Below, one piece after another: positions 34,852-44,167 of a stretch of DNA of 64,000 nt. The stretch spans positions 1-64,000 of the forward strand of contig JAJPHI010000016.1 of the NCBI GenBank assembly GCA_021325355.1, written 5' to 3'. A program made the translations under genes and the position numbers. A model generated the notes under the pieces. It worked only from the letters and a program-made list of their open reading frames with translations, searched no databases and had not been told where the DNA came from. Source of the stretch: Pseudomonadota bacterium (lineage in GTDB: Bacteria; Desulfobacterota; Binatia; Binatales; Binataceae). Position 1 is the first letter of the stretch. The number at the start of each line of letters is the position of its first letter.

Positions 34852-35829
34852 ATGGAAGATCTAAACAAGGAATTGCTGCTCGACCTCTACCATACGATGG
34901 TGCGCATCCGGATGTTCGAAGAACGCGTGCGCGACCTGGCTTTGAAGAACGAAATTCCAGGTTTTGTGCACGTTTCGATCGGCGAGGAGGCGAGCGCGAC
35001 AGGGGTATGCGCGGCGCTGCGCCACACCGATTTCATCACGTCAACCCATCGCGGGCACGGCCATCTGATCGCCAAGGGCGGCAAGCTCGACCGCATGATG
35101 GCGGAGCTGTACGGCAAGCGCACGGGCTACTGCAAAGGCAAGGGCGGCTCGATGCATATCGTGGATTTCGCCCTGGGCATCCTTGGGGCGAACGGGATTG
35201 TCGGGGCAGGGCTGCCGATTGCGACGGGGTCGGCGCTGGCCGCCGTCGTGGCCGGCCGCGACGCGGTGACGGCCTGCTTTTTCGGTGACGGTGCGTCGAA
35301 CGAAGGCACCTTCCACGAGTCGCTCAACCTCGCGGCGGTCTGGAAGCTGCCGGTGATCTTCGTCTGTGAGAACAACGGTTTCGGCGAGTTCACGCCGGCG
35401 CAAACGGTAACCTCCGTGCGCGATATCGCCACCCGCGCGCAGGCCTACGGCATCCCCGGCCTGGTCGTCAACGGCAATGATGTAATCGAGGTTTATCGCT
35501 ACGCCAGCGAGGCCGCGGCGCGCGCTCGTGCCGGCGGCGGCCCGACCCTGCTCGAATGCAAGACCTATCGCTGGGAAGGCCACGTGGTCGGTGAGCAGGC
35601 CTTTCTGGGCGCCGCGGCCTACCGTGAGCAGGCCGAGATCGAGGAGTGGAAGAAACGGTGTCCGCTGATTCGATTTCAGCAATATGCGATCGCGTCGGGA
35701 CGGATCAGTGCAGCGGAATTGAAGAAGATCGAGGACGAGACGCTCGCGGAATTGGATGCCGCGGTGGCCTTCGCGCGTGAGAGTCCGCTGCCGGATCCCG
35801 CCGAGGTGACTGAGGATCTCTACGCTTAG
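34852..35829 (+). CDS. 2-oxoacid/acetoin dehydrogenase E1 component, alpha subunit
   Basis: This is a 325-residue thiamine-diphosphate enzyme subunit with H-R-G-H-G-H near residue 65 and the TPP/Mg motif G-D-G-A-S-N-E-G-T-F-H-E-S-L-N (about 144-158), ending E-N-N. Together with the beta subunit it decarboxylates a 2-oxoacid (pyruvate) or acetoin. The G-K-G-G-S-M-H segment is typical of the pyruvate/acetoin group. GAGG lies before the ATG. It heads the E1-alpha, E1-beta, E2 operon. No E3 gene is present in the window. Confidence 0.92.
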   Translation: MEDLNKELLLDLYHTMVRIRMFEERVRDLALKNEIPGFVHVSIGEEASATGVCAALRHTDFITSTHRGHGHLIAKGGKLDRMMAELYGKRTGYCKGKGGSMHIVDFALGILGANGIVGAGLPIATGSALAAVVAGRDAVTACFFGDGASNEGTFHESLNLAAVWKLPVIFVCENNGFGEFTPAQTVTSVRDIATRAQAYGIPGLVVNGNDVIEVYRYASEAAARARAGGGPTLLECKTYRWEGHVVGEQAFLGAAAYREQAEIEEWKKRCPLIRFQQYAIASGRISAAELKKIEDETLAELDAAVAFARESPLPDPAEVTEDLYA

Positions 35830-35886
35830 CTCGCGATCCGACTAGCGGAGGCATTTAGCGAAACGCTCCGGCGGGGAGACAGACCC

Positions 35887-36858
35887 ATGGCGATCACCAC
35901 CTTTGTGCAGGCAATCAATCAGGCGTTGACCGAGGAAATGGAGCGCGATCCGCTGACCTTCGTGATGGGCGAAGACGTGGTGTTGAGCGTCTTCGGCGCC
36001 ACCAAGGGCCTGTACGAAAAGTTCGGGCCGACGCGGGTCCGCAATACGCCGATCGCGGAGGCGGGCTTCGTCGGCGCGGCGGTTGGCGCGGCGATGGCCG
36101 GAACGCGGCCGATCTGCGAGGTCGAGTTCGCGAGCTTCTTTTACTGTGCGTTCGACCAGGTTTGCAATCAGGCGGCGAAGCTGCGCTACATGTCGGGTGG
36201 TCAGGCCAAAATGGCGATCACTTTTCGCACCGTGTACGGCGCGATGGGTGGTGCGGCCGCCCAGCATTCCGAAACGGTCTACGGGCAGTTCCTCAGTGTG
36301 CCGGGGCTCAAGATCGTCGTGCCTTCGGGACCCGCGGATATGAAGGGTCTCTTGAAGAGCGCGATTCGCGACGACAATCCGGTTATCGTGTTCGAGCACG
36401 GCGGATTGGGTCGCGCGCGCGAGGAGATTCCGGCGGGCGAGTATCTCGTTCCGCTCGGCAAGGCCGCCGTCAAACGGCCGGGCGAAGACGTGACCGTGGT
36501 CGCGATCGGCGCGATGGTGCCGAAGGCGCTCAAGGTCGCCGAGAAGCTGGCGGCCGACAAGATCAGCGTCGAGGTGGTCGATCCGCGCACGCTGATTCCG
36601 CTCGACGAAGAGACCATCCTAAGTTCGGTTGCGAAGACCAATCGCGCGGTGGTCGTCGATGAAGGCCATCTGCGCGGCGGCGCCGCCGCCGATATCGCCG
36701 CCCTGATCGGGGAGAAAGGCTTTGATTTCCTCGACGGACCCGTAACGCGGGTCGCTTCGCTCGATGTGCCGATACCCTTCAGCCCGCCGTTGGAGAAGGC
36801 GACAGTGGCGGATGAAGCGCGGATCGAGGCGGCGATTCGCGGCCTGGTCGGACGGTAG
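35887..36858 (+). CDS. 2-oxoacid/acetoin dehydrogenase E1 component, beta subunit
   Basis: This is a 323-residue transketolase-like beta subunit that completes the E1 active site. It has the family patterns G-E-D-V, N-T-P-I-A-E-A-G-F-V-G-A-A-V-G-A-A, A-Q-H-S-E-T and V-V-D-P-R-T-L-I-P-L-D, and the C-terminal P-I-P-F-S-P-P-L-E region. It is 57 bp downstream of E1-alpha with its own ribosome site GGGGAG, and 74 bp upstream of E2. Confidence 0.93.
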   Translation: MAITTFVQAINQALTEEMERDPLTFVMGEDVVLSVFGATKGLYEKFGPTRVRNTPIAEAGFVGAAVGAAMAGTRPICEVEFASFFYCAFDQVCNQAAKLRYMSGGQAKMAITFRTVYGAMGGAAAQHSETVYGQFLSVPGLKIVVPSGPADMKGLLKSAIRDDNPVIVFEHGGLGRAREEIPAGEYLVPLGKAAVKRPGEDVTVVAIGAMVPKALKVAEKLAADKISVEVVDPRTLIPLDEETILSSVAKTNRAVVVDEGHLRGGAAADIAALIGEKGFDFLDGPVTRVASLDVPIPFSPPLEKATVADEARIEAAIRGLVGR

Positions 36859-36932
36859 CTGATGAGCTCGAAGAGTCCCGCCGCGCGCGTCCTTGCGCCT
36901 GAGCCCCTCCGGGAATTGTCGGACTAAGCCGC

Positions 36933-38162
36933 ATGCCGGTCGAAGTGACGATGCCCAAGTTCGGGCTGACGATGCATGAGGGTACGATTCAGCGCCTGTT
37001 CAAGGCCGCCGGCGACGCGGTGCGCCAGGGCGAACCGCTCTACGAAGTTGAAACCGAGAAAGTGCTCTACGAGGTCGAGGCGCCGGCGACCGGCGTGCTC
37101 GCCGTCTGGCTTCATCCGGAGGGCGCGACCGTCGAGTGCGGCGGGTTGGTGGCGGTGATCGCCGCGCCGGGCGAAGATCCGAAAACGATCGCGGCCCAGC
37201 ATGGCAGTGCCGGTGCTTCTGCGACGCCGGCAGCGACGTCATCCGATCCACCCCTATCGGACGGTGCGGCAGCGCCTGTCGGAGGCGAAGGCGGCCGGCG
37301 GGCAATCAGTCCGGTCGCGCGCAAACTCGCCAGTGAACTTGGCGTGGATATCAGCCGCGTGGCCGGCACCGGCCCGGGCGGGCGGATCACTCGCGAAGAT
37401 GTCGAACGCGCGGCCAAAACGCCGGCCGTCGCCACCTCCGCCGTCGCCGCCGCGAAAGCAGGCTTGACGGAGGCGGCCGGTGGCAGCGCCGCAATGGTCG
37501 CGAGTCGCACGATCCCTTTGCGCGGGATGCGGCGGACGATTGCCGCCCGGATGCATCAGAGTTTGCGCGATACGGCGCAGCTCACGATCAGCACCGAGGC
37601 GGATGTGACCGCGGCGGTGGAGCTGCGCGAGCGGCTGCGGCGTGAGTTCGAGTTCACCTATACCGATCTGCTGATTCAGGCGGCGGCGCGGGCGTTGATG
37701 AAGCATCCGCGGATGAATGCGCGTCTGGCCGACGACGCGATCACCGAGCTCGAGCAGATCAATATCGGGGTCGCGGTGGCGCTCGAGGAGGGCCTCATCG
37801 TGCCGGTGGTGCGCAACGCGAATCGCAAGAGCCTGCGCCAGATCGCCGCGGAGACCAGTGATCTGGCCGAGCGGGCGCGCGCCGGTCGGTTGACGCTCGA
37901 CGATGTGCACGGCGGCACTTTCACGATCACTAACCTTGGCGCGTATGGCGTCGACAGCTTCACCCCGATTCTCAACCTGGGCGAAACCGGCATTTTAGGG
38001 ATCGGTCGCATCGCCGAGAAACCGGTCGTTTACCGCGACGACATAGTCCGGCGCTCGATGCTGACGCTGTCGCTGACGTTTGACCATCGGGTGATCGATG
38101 GCGCTCCTGCCGCGGCCTTTCTGCAGTCGGTCGTCGAGATTTTCAATTATGGCGATCGTTAA
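36933..38162 (+). CDS. Dihydrolipoamide acyltransferase (E2 component)
   Basis: This is a 409-residue E2 core of the 2-oxoacid dehydrogenase complex. A single lipoyl domain (1-82) carries the lipoylated Lys in V-E-T-E-K-V-L-Y-E-V near residue 43. An Ala/Ser/Pro linker, an E3/E1-binding domain (about 128-165, S-P-V-A-R-K-L-A-S-E-L-G-V) and the catalytic domain ending in D-H-R-V-I-D-G follow. It transfers the acyl group from E1 to CoA. The following M20 peptidase start overlaps it by 14 nt. Confidence 0.93.
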   Translation: MPVEVTMPKFGLTMHEGTIQRLFKAAGDAVRQGEPLYEVETEKVLYEVEAPATGVLAVWLHPEGATVECGGLVAVIAAPGEDPKTIAAQHGSAGASATPAATSSDPPLSDGAAAPVGGEGGRRAISPVARKLASELGVDISRVAGTGPGGRITREDVERAAKTPAVATSAVAAAKAGLTEAAGGSAAMVASRTIPLRGMRRTIAARMHQSLRDTAQLTISTEADVTAAVELRERLRREFEFTYTDLLIQAAARALMKHPRMNARLADDAITELEQINIGVAVALEEGLIVPVVRNANRKSLRQIAAETSDLAERARAGRLTLDDVHGGTFTITNLGAYGVDSFTPILNLGETGILGIGRIAEKPVVYRDDIVRRSMLTLSLTFDHRVIDGAPAAAFLQSVVEIFNYGDR

Positions 38163-39630
38163 CGTGGCGCGGTTCCGCGACCGCCGCGGCCGTCAAGGAT
38201 GGTTGCGGCTGATGGCTATGCTGCCGGCGCTGCTGGTCCTGAGCTCGGGGAAAATTCTCGAGGCAAATCAAAAGCGGCCGACCAGGCTTATCGAGCGGGC
38301 GCCGGCGCCGAAAAAAATCGACTACGACAAGCTGACAAGCGAGGCCACCGCGCTGCTGTCGCAGGAGATTCGTATCGATACGACCAATCCGCCGGGGAAT
38401 GAACTGCCGGTCGCGAAGCTGCTCAAGGAAAAATTCCTCGCCGACGGTATCCCGGCCACGGTATGGGAGCCGTTTCCCGGTCGCGGGGTTATCGCGGCGC
38501 GGCTGCACGGCACGGGACGTCATGCGGCGGCGCTCGTTCTCCTGAGCCACATGGACGTGGTCCCCGCCAATCCCAAGGAATGGGACGTGCCGCCCTTCTC
38601 CGGCGAAGTCAAAGACGGCGCCATCTGGGGTCGCGGGTCAATCGATGACAAGGGGCCGGGGGTGATCGAATTGATGGCGATGCTGGCGATCAAGCGGGCT
38701 GGGCTGCTGCTCAATCGCGACATCATTTTCATTGCCACCGGCGACGAGGAGGAAGGCGGGCGCAACGGCGCCGGCTGGGTGGTCACTCACGAGGCGCGGG
38801 TGTTCGCCGATGCGCGCTATCTGCTCAACGAGGGCGGCGGCATCACGGCACGCCCGAACGGCAAGCGTTATTTCGCGGTATCAATCGCGGAGAAGACCCC
38901 GCTCTGGCTGAAGCTCACGGCGGCGGGAGAGGAGGGCCATGGTGCCGTCCCACCGGCGGCGACGGCGGTGACGCGGCTGGTGGCCGCGCTGGATCATATT
39001 ATCGCCTATCGTCCGCCGATTCGGATTCTTGATCCGGTCGAGGAGTACTATCGCGACATCGGGGAACTCGACGGCGGCCCGGCCGAGTTTTTCCATCTGA
39101 AGCGCGCGCTGCGCGACAATCCCGCATTCGTGCGCAGTTTCGTCGCCGTGCCGCGCCAGGCCGCGCTGGTCCGCGATACCTATACGCCGACGATGCTCGC
39201 GGGGAGTCCCAAAACCAACGTGATTCCTGCCACCGCCACGGCTGAAATCGACGGCCGGATTCTGCCGGGCGACGATCCGCAGGCGGACCTCGACGCGATC
39301 AAAAAAGTGATCGATGACGATTCGATTAAGGTCGATATAACGCTCAACTTTCCGGCGGTGTCGTCGCCCCGCAAGTCCGTCCTGATGAGCGCCATCGACG
39401 AACTCGCCGAAAGCGAAGACGTCCCGGTGGTGCCGACCATGATTGCCGGATTTACCGACAGTCATTATTTCCGTCAGGCAGGTCTTATCGCCTACGGGTT
39501 TATTCCCATAGAACTGTCGCCGGCCGAGGAAAAGGGCGTTCACGGGATCAACGAGCATCTGCCGGTCAAGCAGCTCGATGACGGTATCCGGCGGATGGTC
39601 GAGCTGCTGGAAACGATCGGCGGCCATTGA
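38149..39630 (+). CDS. M20-family metallopeptidase, probably exported
   Basis: This is a 493-residue zinc peptidase of the M20/M25/M40 family. A basic then hydrophobic N-terminal stretch (about 20-36) looks like a signal or anchor. Metal and catalytic residues are seen in L-S-H-M-D-V-V-P-A, G-R-G-S-I-D-D-K-G-P, T-G-D-E-E-E-G-G and the late G-V-H-G-I-N-E segment. ATG 38149 overlaps the end of E2. The neighbour relation to the E2 gene is probably only transcriptional. Confidence 0.88.
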   Translation: MAIVNVARFRDRRGRQGWLRLMAMLPALLVLSSGKILEANQKRPTRLIERAPAPKKIDYDKLTSEATALLSQEIRIDTTNPPGNELPVAKLLKEKFLADGIPATVWEPFPGRGVIAARLHGTGRHAAALVLLSHMDVVPANPKEWDVPPFSGEVKDGAIWGRGSIDDKGPGVIELMAMLAIKRAGLLLNRDIIFIATGDEEEGGRNGAGWVVTHEARVFADARYLLNEGGGITARPNGKRYFAVSIAEKTPLWLKLTAAGEEGHGAVPPAATAVTRLVAALDHIIAYRPPIRILDPVEEYYRDIGELDGGPAEFFHLKRALRDNPAFVRSFVAVPRQAALVRDTYTPTMLAGSPKTNVIPATATAEIDGRILPGDDPQADLDAIKKVIDDDSIKVDITLNFPAVSSPRKSVLMSAIDELAESEDVPVVPTMIAGFTDSHYFRQAGLIAYGFIPIELSPAEEKGVHGINEHLPVKQLDDGIRRMVELLETIGGH

Positions 39631-39672
39631 CAAACGGCCACGCGGCGATCGCAAGCGCTAGAGCAGCCGCGG

Positions 39673-41118
39673 CTACCGCGCCGCCGCGATCGCCTGGCGC
39701 AACCGGGCGAGCGTCCGCGCTTTGCCGAGCACGGCAATGACCTCGTAAATTCCCGGGCTCACGGTACCGCCGGTCAGGGCGACGCGAACCGGCTGCGCCA
39801 GTTGACCCAGCTTGATGCCGAACTTCGCCAGTACCCGTTCGAAGGCCGGCTGAACGGCAGCTTCGTTGAACTCGCCGTCGAGGGCTTCCAACTCGTCGGT
39901 GAGCGCGGTCAGCGGTTCGATAATTTCCGCTCGCAGAAACTTCGCCGCCGCCTTGGGATCGAGCGTGATCGGATCGACCAGATAGAAATGGGCGAAGTCC
40001 ACCAGTTCGACCAGGGTCTTGGCGCGCTCGCGCAGCGTCGCGATCATCCGCTGGAGCCAGGCCTCGTCGCCCGGGATCGGCCATCCGCGCTTCGCGATAA
40101 ACGGCTTGACCTCCGCGGCGAGCCGTTCGAGCGGCCGTTCCTTGAGATAGTGGAAATTGAGCCAGAGCAGCTTATCGGCGTTGAAAATGCCCGCCGATTT
40201 GCCGCAGTTCGCGAAATCGAAGAACTCGATCATCTCGTCGCGGGAAAAAATTTCCTGGTCGCCGTGCGACCATCCGAGGCGTACCAGGTAGTTCAGCAGG
40301 GCTTCGGGGAAGTAGCCCAGATCGCGATAGGCGAAGACTGAGGTGGCACCGTGGCGCTTGGATAGTTTGGCGCCGTCGGGTCCCATCACCATCGGCAGAT
40401 GAGCGTAGGCCGGCGGCTGCAGACCGAGCGCATAGAAAATCTGCATCTGGCGCGGCGTGTTTGGCAGATGGTCGTCGCCGCGGACGACATGGGTCATGCC
40501 GAAGTCGGCATCATCGAGCACGGTGGCGAAGTTGTAGGTTGGCACCCCGTCGGAGCGAAAGATAATGAGGTCGTCGAGCTCGGCATTGTCGAAGACGGCG
40601 CGACCCTTGATCAGGTCATCGACCACGGTTTCGCCGACGCGCGGCGAGCGGAAACGAATGGTGTAGTCGCGGCCCGCGCTCTTATCGGGGAGGGCCACCT
40701 GAGGAAGATCGGCCGGTGCCGTGCGATTGCGACAGCGGCCGTCGTAGCCGGGTTTGCGATGCTCGCGCTGGGCCGCCTGGCGCATCGCTTCCAGTTCAGC
40801 GACGGTGCAGTAGCACGGGTAGGCTTTGCCCTCGCGCAACAATTGCCGCGCGCCTTCGCGATAGCGCTCGAAACGGCTCGATTGGAAATAGCGGCGGTCC
40901 GGCGGTCCCTCGTCCCAATCGACGCCGAGCCATCGCAAGCTCTCGAGAATCTCGTCGAGCGATTCCTGGGTCGAGCGTTCCTGATCGGTGTCGTCGATTC
41001 GCAGGATGAACTGACCCCGCTTATGGCGCGCGAAGAGATAGGCAAATAATCCCGAACGGACGTTGCCGATATGCAAAGCGCCGGTCGGACTTGGCGCATA
41101 GCGGGTGCGTACGGTCAA
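39673..41118 (-). CDS. gltX: Glutamyl-tRNA synthetase
   Basis: This class I enzyme charges tRNA-Glu (or also tRNA-Gln, when a GatCAB pathway exists). The 481-residue protein has the HIGH-type motif L-H-I-G-N-V-R and K-L-S-K-R. It has a Cys-containing zinc-like segment, C-Y-C, near 110 and the C-terminal anticodon-binding domain. The TTG at 41118 has GGAAGGA seven bases upstream. A further TTG at 41136 overlaps that site, so I chose the internal start. It is convergent with the M20 gene. Confidence 0.94.
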   Translation of the reverse strand: MTVRTRYAPSPTGALHIGNVRSGLFAYLFARHKRGQFILRIDDTDQERSTQESLDEILESLRWLGVDWDEGPPDRRYFQSSRFERYREGARQLLREGKAYPCYCTVAELEAMRQAAQREHRKPGYDGRCRNRTAPADLPQVALPDKSAGRDYTIRFRSPRVGETVVDDLIKGRAVFDNAELDDLIIFRSDGVPTYNFATVLDDADFGMTHVVRGDDHLPNTPRQMQIFYALGLQPPAYAHLPMVMGPDGAKLSKRHGATSVFAYRDLGYFPEALLNYLVRLGWSHGDQEIFSRDEMIEFFDFANCGKSAGIFNADKLLWLNFHYLKERPLERLAAEVKPFIAKRGWPIPGDEAWLQRMIATLRERAKTLVELVDFAHFYLVDPITLDPKAAAKFLRAEIIEPLTALTDELEALDGEFNEAAVQPAFERVLAKFGIKLGQLAQPVRVALTGGTVSPGIYEVIAVLGKARTLARLRQAIAAAR

Positions 41119-41250
41119 ATCAAAGTCCTTCCGCAATCAGGTCCGGTAAGTTTATCACGCCGCCACGCTTCGCGACGCCTGCTTTGAAGGGATAATGCCG
41201 GCCGCGACGGCGCCATTTCGATGAGATACGGCCAAAGCCGCCGCCGACGG

Positions 41251-42783
41251 TCATTCCCACTCGATGGTGGCCGGCGGCTTCGAGGTGATGTCGTAAACCA
41301 CGCGGTTGACGCCGCGAACTTCGTTGGTGATGCGGCTCGAGATGCGTGCGAGAAGCGCCGGGTCGAGCCGCGCCCAGTCCGCCGTCATGCCGTCCTGTGA
41401 CTCGACGGCGCGGATGGCGATGACGCTCTCGTAAGTGCGGCCGTCACCCATCACGCCGACCGTCTTGAGCGGCAGCAGGACGGCGAACGCCTGCCAAAGT
41501 GAGCCGCCGATGCCGGCGGATGAAATTTCGTCCATGACCACAGCGTCGGCGCGGCGCAGCAGTTCGAGACGATCGCGCGTCACTTCGCCGACGATGCGCA
41601 CGGCGAGTCCCGGGCCCGGAAACGGTTCGCGCTCGACGATCTCGGCGCCCAGGCCGAGCCGGCGGCCGACTTCACGCACCTCGTCCTTGAACAGTTCGCG
41701 CAGCGGTTCGATGAGCTCAAGGCGCATCCGCTCCGGCAGGCCGCCGACATTATGATGACTTTTGATGACCGCCGAAGGTCCTTTGAAGGAGACCGATTCG
41801 ATCACGTCCGGATAGAGCGTGCCCTGGGCGAGGAAGCGCGCGCCGCCGAGGCGCGCGGCCTCGCGCTCGAAGACGTCGATGAAGGTATGTCCGATGATGC
41901 GCCGCTTCTGTTCCGGATCGATCACCTGCGCCAGGCGCTGGAGAAAAAGCGCGGACTCATCGACGACGTCGAGGTCGATGCCGAGGCGCTGGCCGAAGTT
42001 CTCTTCGAGGCGCTGTCGTTCGCCCGCGCGCAATAATCCGGTATCGACGAAGATGCACTTCAATCGACGGCCGATCGCGCGATGAATCAGCACGGCGGCG
42101 ACCGCCGAATCAACGCCGCCCGACAGCGCCATCAGGACCCGGTCATGGTCGCCGACGCGGGCGCGGAGCGCCTGAAGCTGCGACTCGATAAACCCCGTCA
42201 TCGTCCAATCACCGGGCTCACCGCAGATGTCGAGCACGAAATTGCGCAGCACCTGCGCACCGCAAGGGGTGTGGGCGACTTCGGGATGGAACTGGATGCC
42301 GCGCAGACGACCGTCGTCCGAGCAGACCGCCGCATAGGGTGAGTTCGCGCTGTGCGCGATCGCAAAAAGCGCGGGCGGGATGGCTTCGAGGCGATCGCCA
42401 TGGCTCATCCAGACTTGATGCTGAGAGCCGCCGATCCTCGCGAAGAGCGGATCGGGCCGATCGATAGTCAGCATCGCGGGGCCATATTCGCGAGCCTGGG
42501 CGCCGGCACTGCGGGCGCCGAGATGCTGGGCGATGACGTACATCCCGTAGCAGATGCCGAGAACCGGACAACCGAGCTCTAGCACCTCGTCAGCGATATC
42601 GGGCGCGCCGGAGTCGTAGAGACTGGCGGGACCGCCGGACAGGATGATGCCGCGGGGCGCCATCGCGCGGATCTTTTCCGGATCGAGATTGAACGGATGG
42701 ATCTCGCAATAGACGCGCGCTTCGCGCACCCGCCGCGCAATGAGCTGGGTGTACTGGGAGCCGAAGTCCAGGATCAAAATCAC
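41251..42783 (-). CDS. guaA: GMP synthase (glutamine-hydrolysing)
   Basis: It converts XMP to GMP with glutamine and ATP. The 510-residue protein has a class I amidotransferase domain (Cys in V-L-G-I-C-Y-G-M, His-Glu in I-Q-F-H-P-E-V), the ATP-pyrophosphatase loop L-S-G-G-V-D-S, and the dimerisation end with P-P-A-T-I-E-W-E. The start is GTG 42783, directly before [10 protein letters not shown]. The 59 codons further upstream are not family-like. It lies 132 bp upstream of gltX. Confidence 0.95.
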   Translation of the reverse strand: MILILDFGSQYTQLIARRVREARVYCEIHPFNLDPEKIRAMAPRGIILSGGPASLYDSGAPDIADEVLELGCPVLGICYGMYVIAQHLGARSAGAQAREYGPAMLTIDRPDPLFARIGGSQHQVWMSHGDRLEAIPPALFAIAHSANSPYAAVCSDDGRLRGIQFHPEVAHTPCGAQVLRNFVLDICGEPGDWTMTGFIESQLQALRARVGDHDRVLMALSGGVDSAVAAVLIHRAIGRRLKCIFVDTGLLRAGERQRLEENFGQRLGIDLDVVDESALFLQRLAQVIDPEQKRRIIGHTFIDVFEREAARLGGARFLAQGTLYPDVIESVSFKGPSAVIKSHHNVGGLPERMRLELIEPLRELFKDEVREVGRRLGLGAEIVEREPFPGPGLAVRIVGEVTRDRLELLRRADAVVMDEISSAGIGGSLWQAFAVLLPLKTVGVMGDGRTYESVIAIRAVESQDGMTADWARLDPALLARISSRITNEVRGVNRVVYDITSKPPATIEWE

Positions 42784-43017
42784 GGTCGGAACCTGATGTT
42801 GAGCATAACCGAGAAAGCGCGGAGGTCGAAGCCGCGGCCGGTGGTCTCTCCACAAGGGTCCGATTTTCAGGCAAAAGCGACCAAAAGTGTCGCCCGGACG
42901 ACAAAGCGGGTGCTTGAATGCGGTACGCTCAGCAGGATAATAGTACCAGATGTACCGCATGCGGCCGTCATCCGGATCGATGGGACGCGGACCGCGCGGT
43001 AGCAGGAGGAGTTTATT

Positions 43018-43338
43018 ATGGTAGCGAAAAAGTTGGCATCAGCAACCGCGGGTCTTTTGCTCGGTATTGCATTGGCAGCGCCGGCTTTCGCGGGTTCGTC
43101 GGATTCGACGACGACTACCGCTCAGGCCACGAACGGCGGACAGACCGTGACCGGCGGGCTGTACTCGGTCTTTGCGGATTCGGTGCAGCATCCGACCGCC
43201 AAGGCCTGCAAGCCCGATACCTTGTATGGACAGCATGACGTCATCGGTGATCCCGATAGCTGCGTGATCAATCGCTTCGACGCGCGCGCGGGAACCTTGA
43301 CCGCGGGCATGACCGGCATGGCCGCCGGGATTCCCTAA
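43018..43338 (+). CDS. Small secreted protein of unknown function
   Basis: The 106-residue protein has a clear signal peptide (about 1-25, ending A-P-A-F-A). The 80-residue mature part has a Ser/Thr stretch, two Cys residues (a possible disulfide) and the sequence [17 protein letters not shown] strong AGGAGG ribosome site precedes the ATG, and a strong bidirectional terminator follows, so it may be highly expressed. I do not recognise a family. Confidence 0.7.
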   Translation: MVAKKLASATAGLLLGIALAAPAFAGSSDSTTTTAQATNGGQTVTGGLYSVFADSVQHPTAKACKPDTLYGQHDVIGDPDSCVINRFDARAGTLTAGMTGMAAGIP

Positions 43339-43355
43339 GGTCCCCATAGATTGAC

Positions 43356-43388
43356 AAAAGGGCCGCACGCGTGTGCGGCCCTTTTTTA
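43356..43388. terminator. Strong bidirectional intrinsic terminator
   Basis: A perfect 13-bp stem (AAAAGGGCCGCAC / GTGCGGCCCTTTT) with a GCGT loop is followed by T6 on the plus strand and T4 on the minus strand. It ends the secreted-protein gene and reaches the stop of the convergent ion-channel gene, so it can serve both. Confidence 0.92.
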
Positions 43389-44120
43389 TTCCCTGGAAGA
43401 CAACCGCCGATGCTCGAGCTCCATCGCGACCAGGCGCGCAATCAGGATCACCGGAAAAAGCTGCCCGATTAAGGCTTCGAGCACGACCAGCGAGCGCGCC
43501 AGAGGACTGACCGGAAGGATATCGCCGAGGCCCAGCGTCGCGAGGGTGGTGAAACTGAAGTAGCCGAGTTGCGGCAGTCTCGGACCCGTGCTGAGCACGA
43601 TTCTAAAGGATCCCGGCGCGATCGACTCGACCATATCGTAAGCGATCGCCCACAGCACCCCGATAAGCAGGTAAGCGGCAATCGAGCCCTGGATGCGGCG
43701 CGAGGTGATGGGTCCAGTGCGGTTGACCTGGCGCAGGATCAGGAAGATCACCACGGTGACAAAGACGAGCGAGATGGAGTCGTTGAGCAGATTCAGCGCG
43801 AGGGTGGGGCGCAGGATGTCCTTGTAGCCGATCAACAGGGCAGCCAGGATGATGACGACCGCCGCCATCATCGTGCGTCTGCGCACGACCGTCGCCATCA
43901 AACCCGAGATGAAGAGCAGGGACAAAATCGAACGGGCCAGGAATCGTCCCCAGGTGACGAACTGGACCATCGGGATGATCAAAATATTGATGATGAGAAG
44001 CGCGAGCAGGAGCGAGAGGCTCAGGTCTGAAGACCACAGCCCGCGGGCGCGATTCTTGAGGTCGGCGCCGCGCCGAACCGGCATCTGCGCATGATCGGCG
44101 CGATTACCACGAAAAGTCAT
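43386..44120 (-). CDS. Two-TM-type ion channel (potassium-channel family) with extra N-terminal helices
   Basis: This is a 244-residue membrane protein. About four hydrophobic helices (about 32-150) precede a pore module (165-235) with Y-F-S-F-T-T-L-A-T-L-G-L-G-D-I-L-P. The filter T-L-G-L-G-D replaces the usual T-V-G-Y-G-D. The pattern belongs to the Ion_trans_2 family. Ion selectivity cannot be inferred with certainty. The gene shares a terminator with the secreted protein and follows pepN on the same strand by 47 bp. Confidence 0.8.
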   Translation of the reverse strand: MTFRGNRADHAQMPVRRGADLKNRARGLWSSDLSLSLLLALLIINILIIPMVQFVTWGRFLARSILSLLFISGLMATVVRRRTMMAAVVIILAALLIGYKDILRPTLALNLLNDSISLVFVTVVIFLILRQVNRTGPITSRRIQGSIAAYLLIGVLWAIAYDMVESIAPGSFRIVLSTGPRLPQLGYFSFTTLATLGLGDILPVSPLARSLVVLEALIGQLFPVILIARLVAMELEHRRLSSRE

Positions 44121-44167
44121 GCCTGTGGTGCGCCTCGCTTCGCGACCGGCGAAACTGGGACTTTACG

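Noticed and set aside
42784-42960. N-terminal extension of GuaA (59 codons)
   Set aside because: The added residues do not resemble GMP synthases. The GTG at 42783 gives the standard 510-residue protein.
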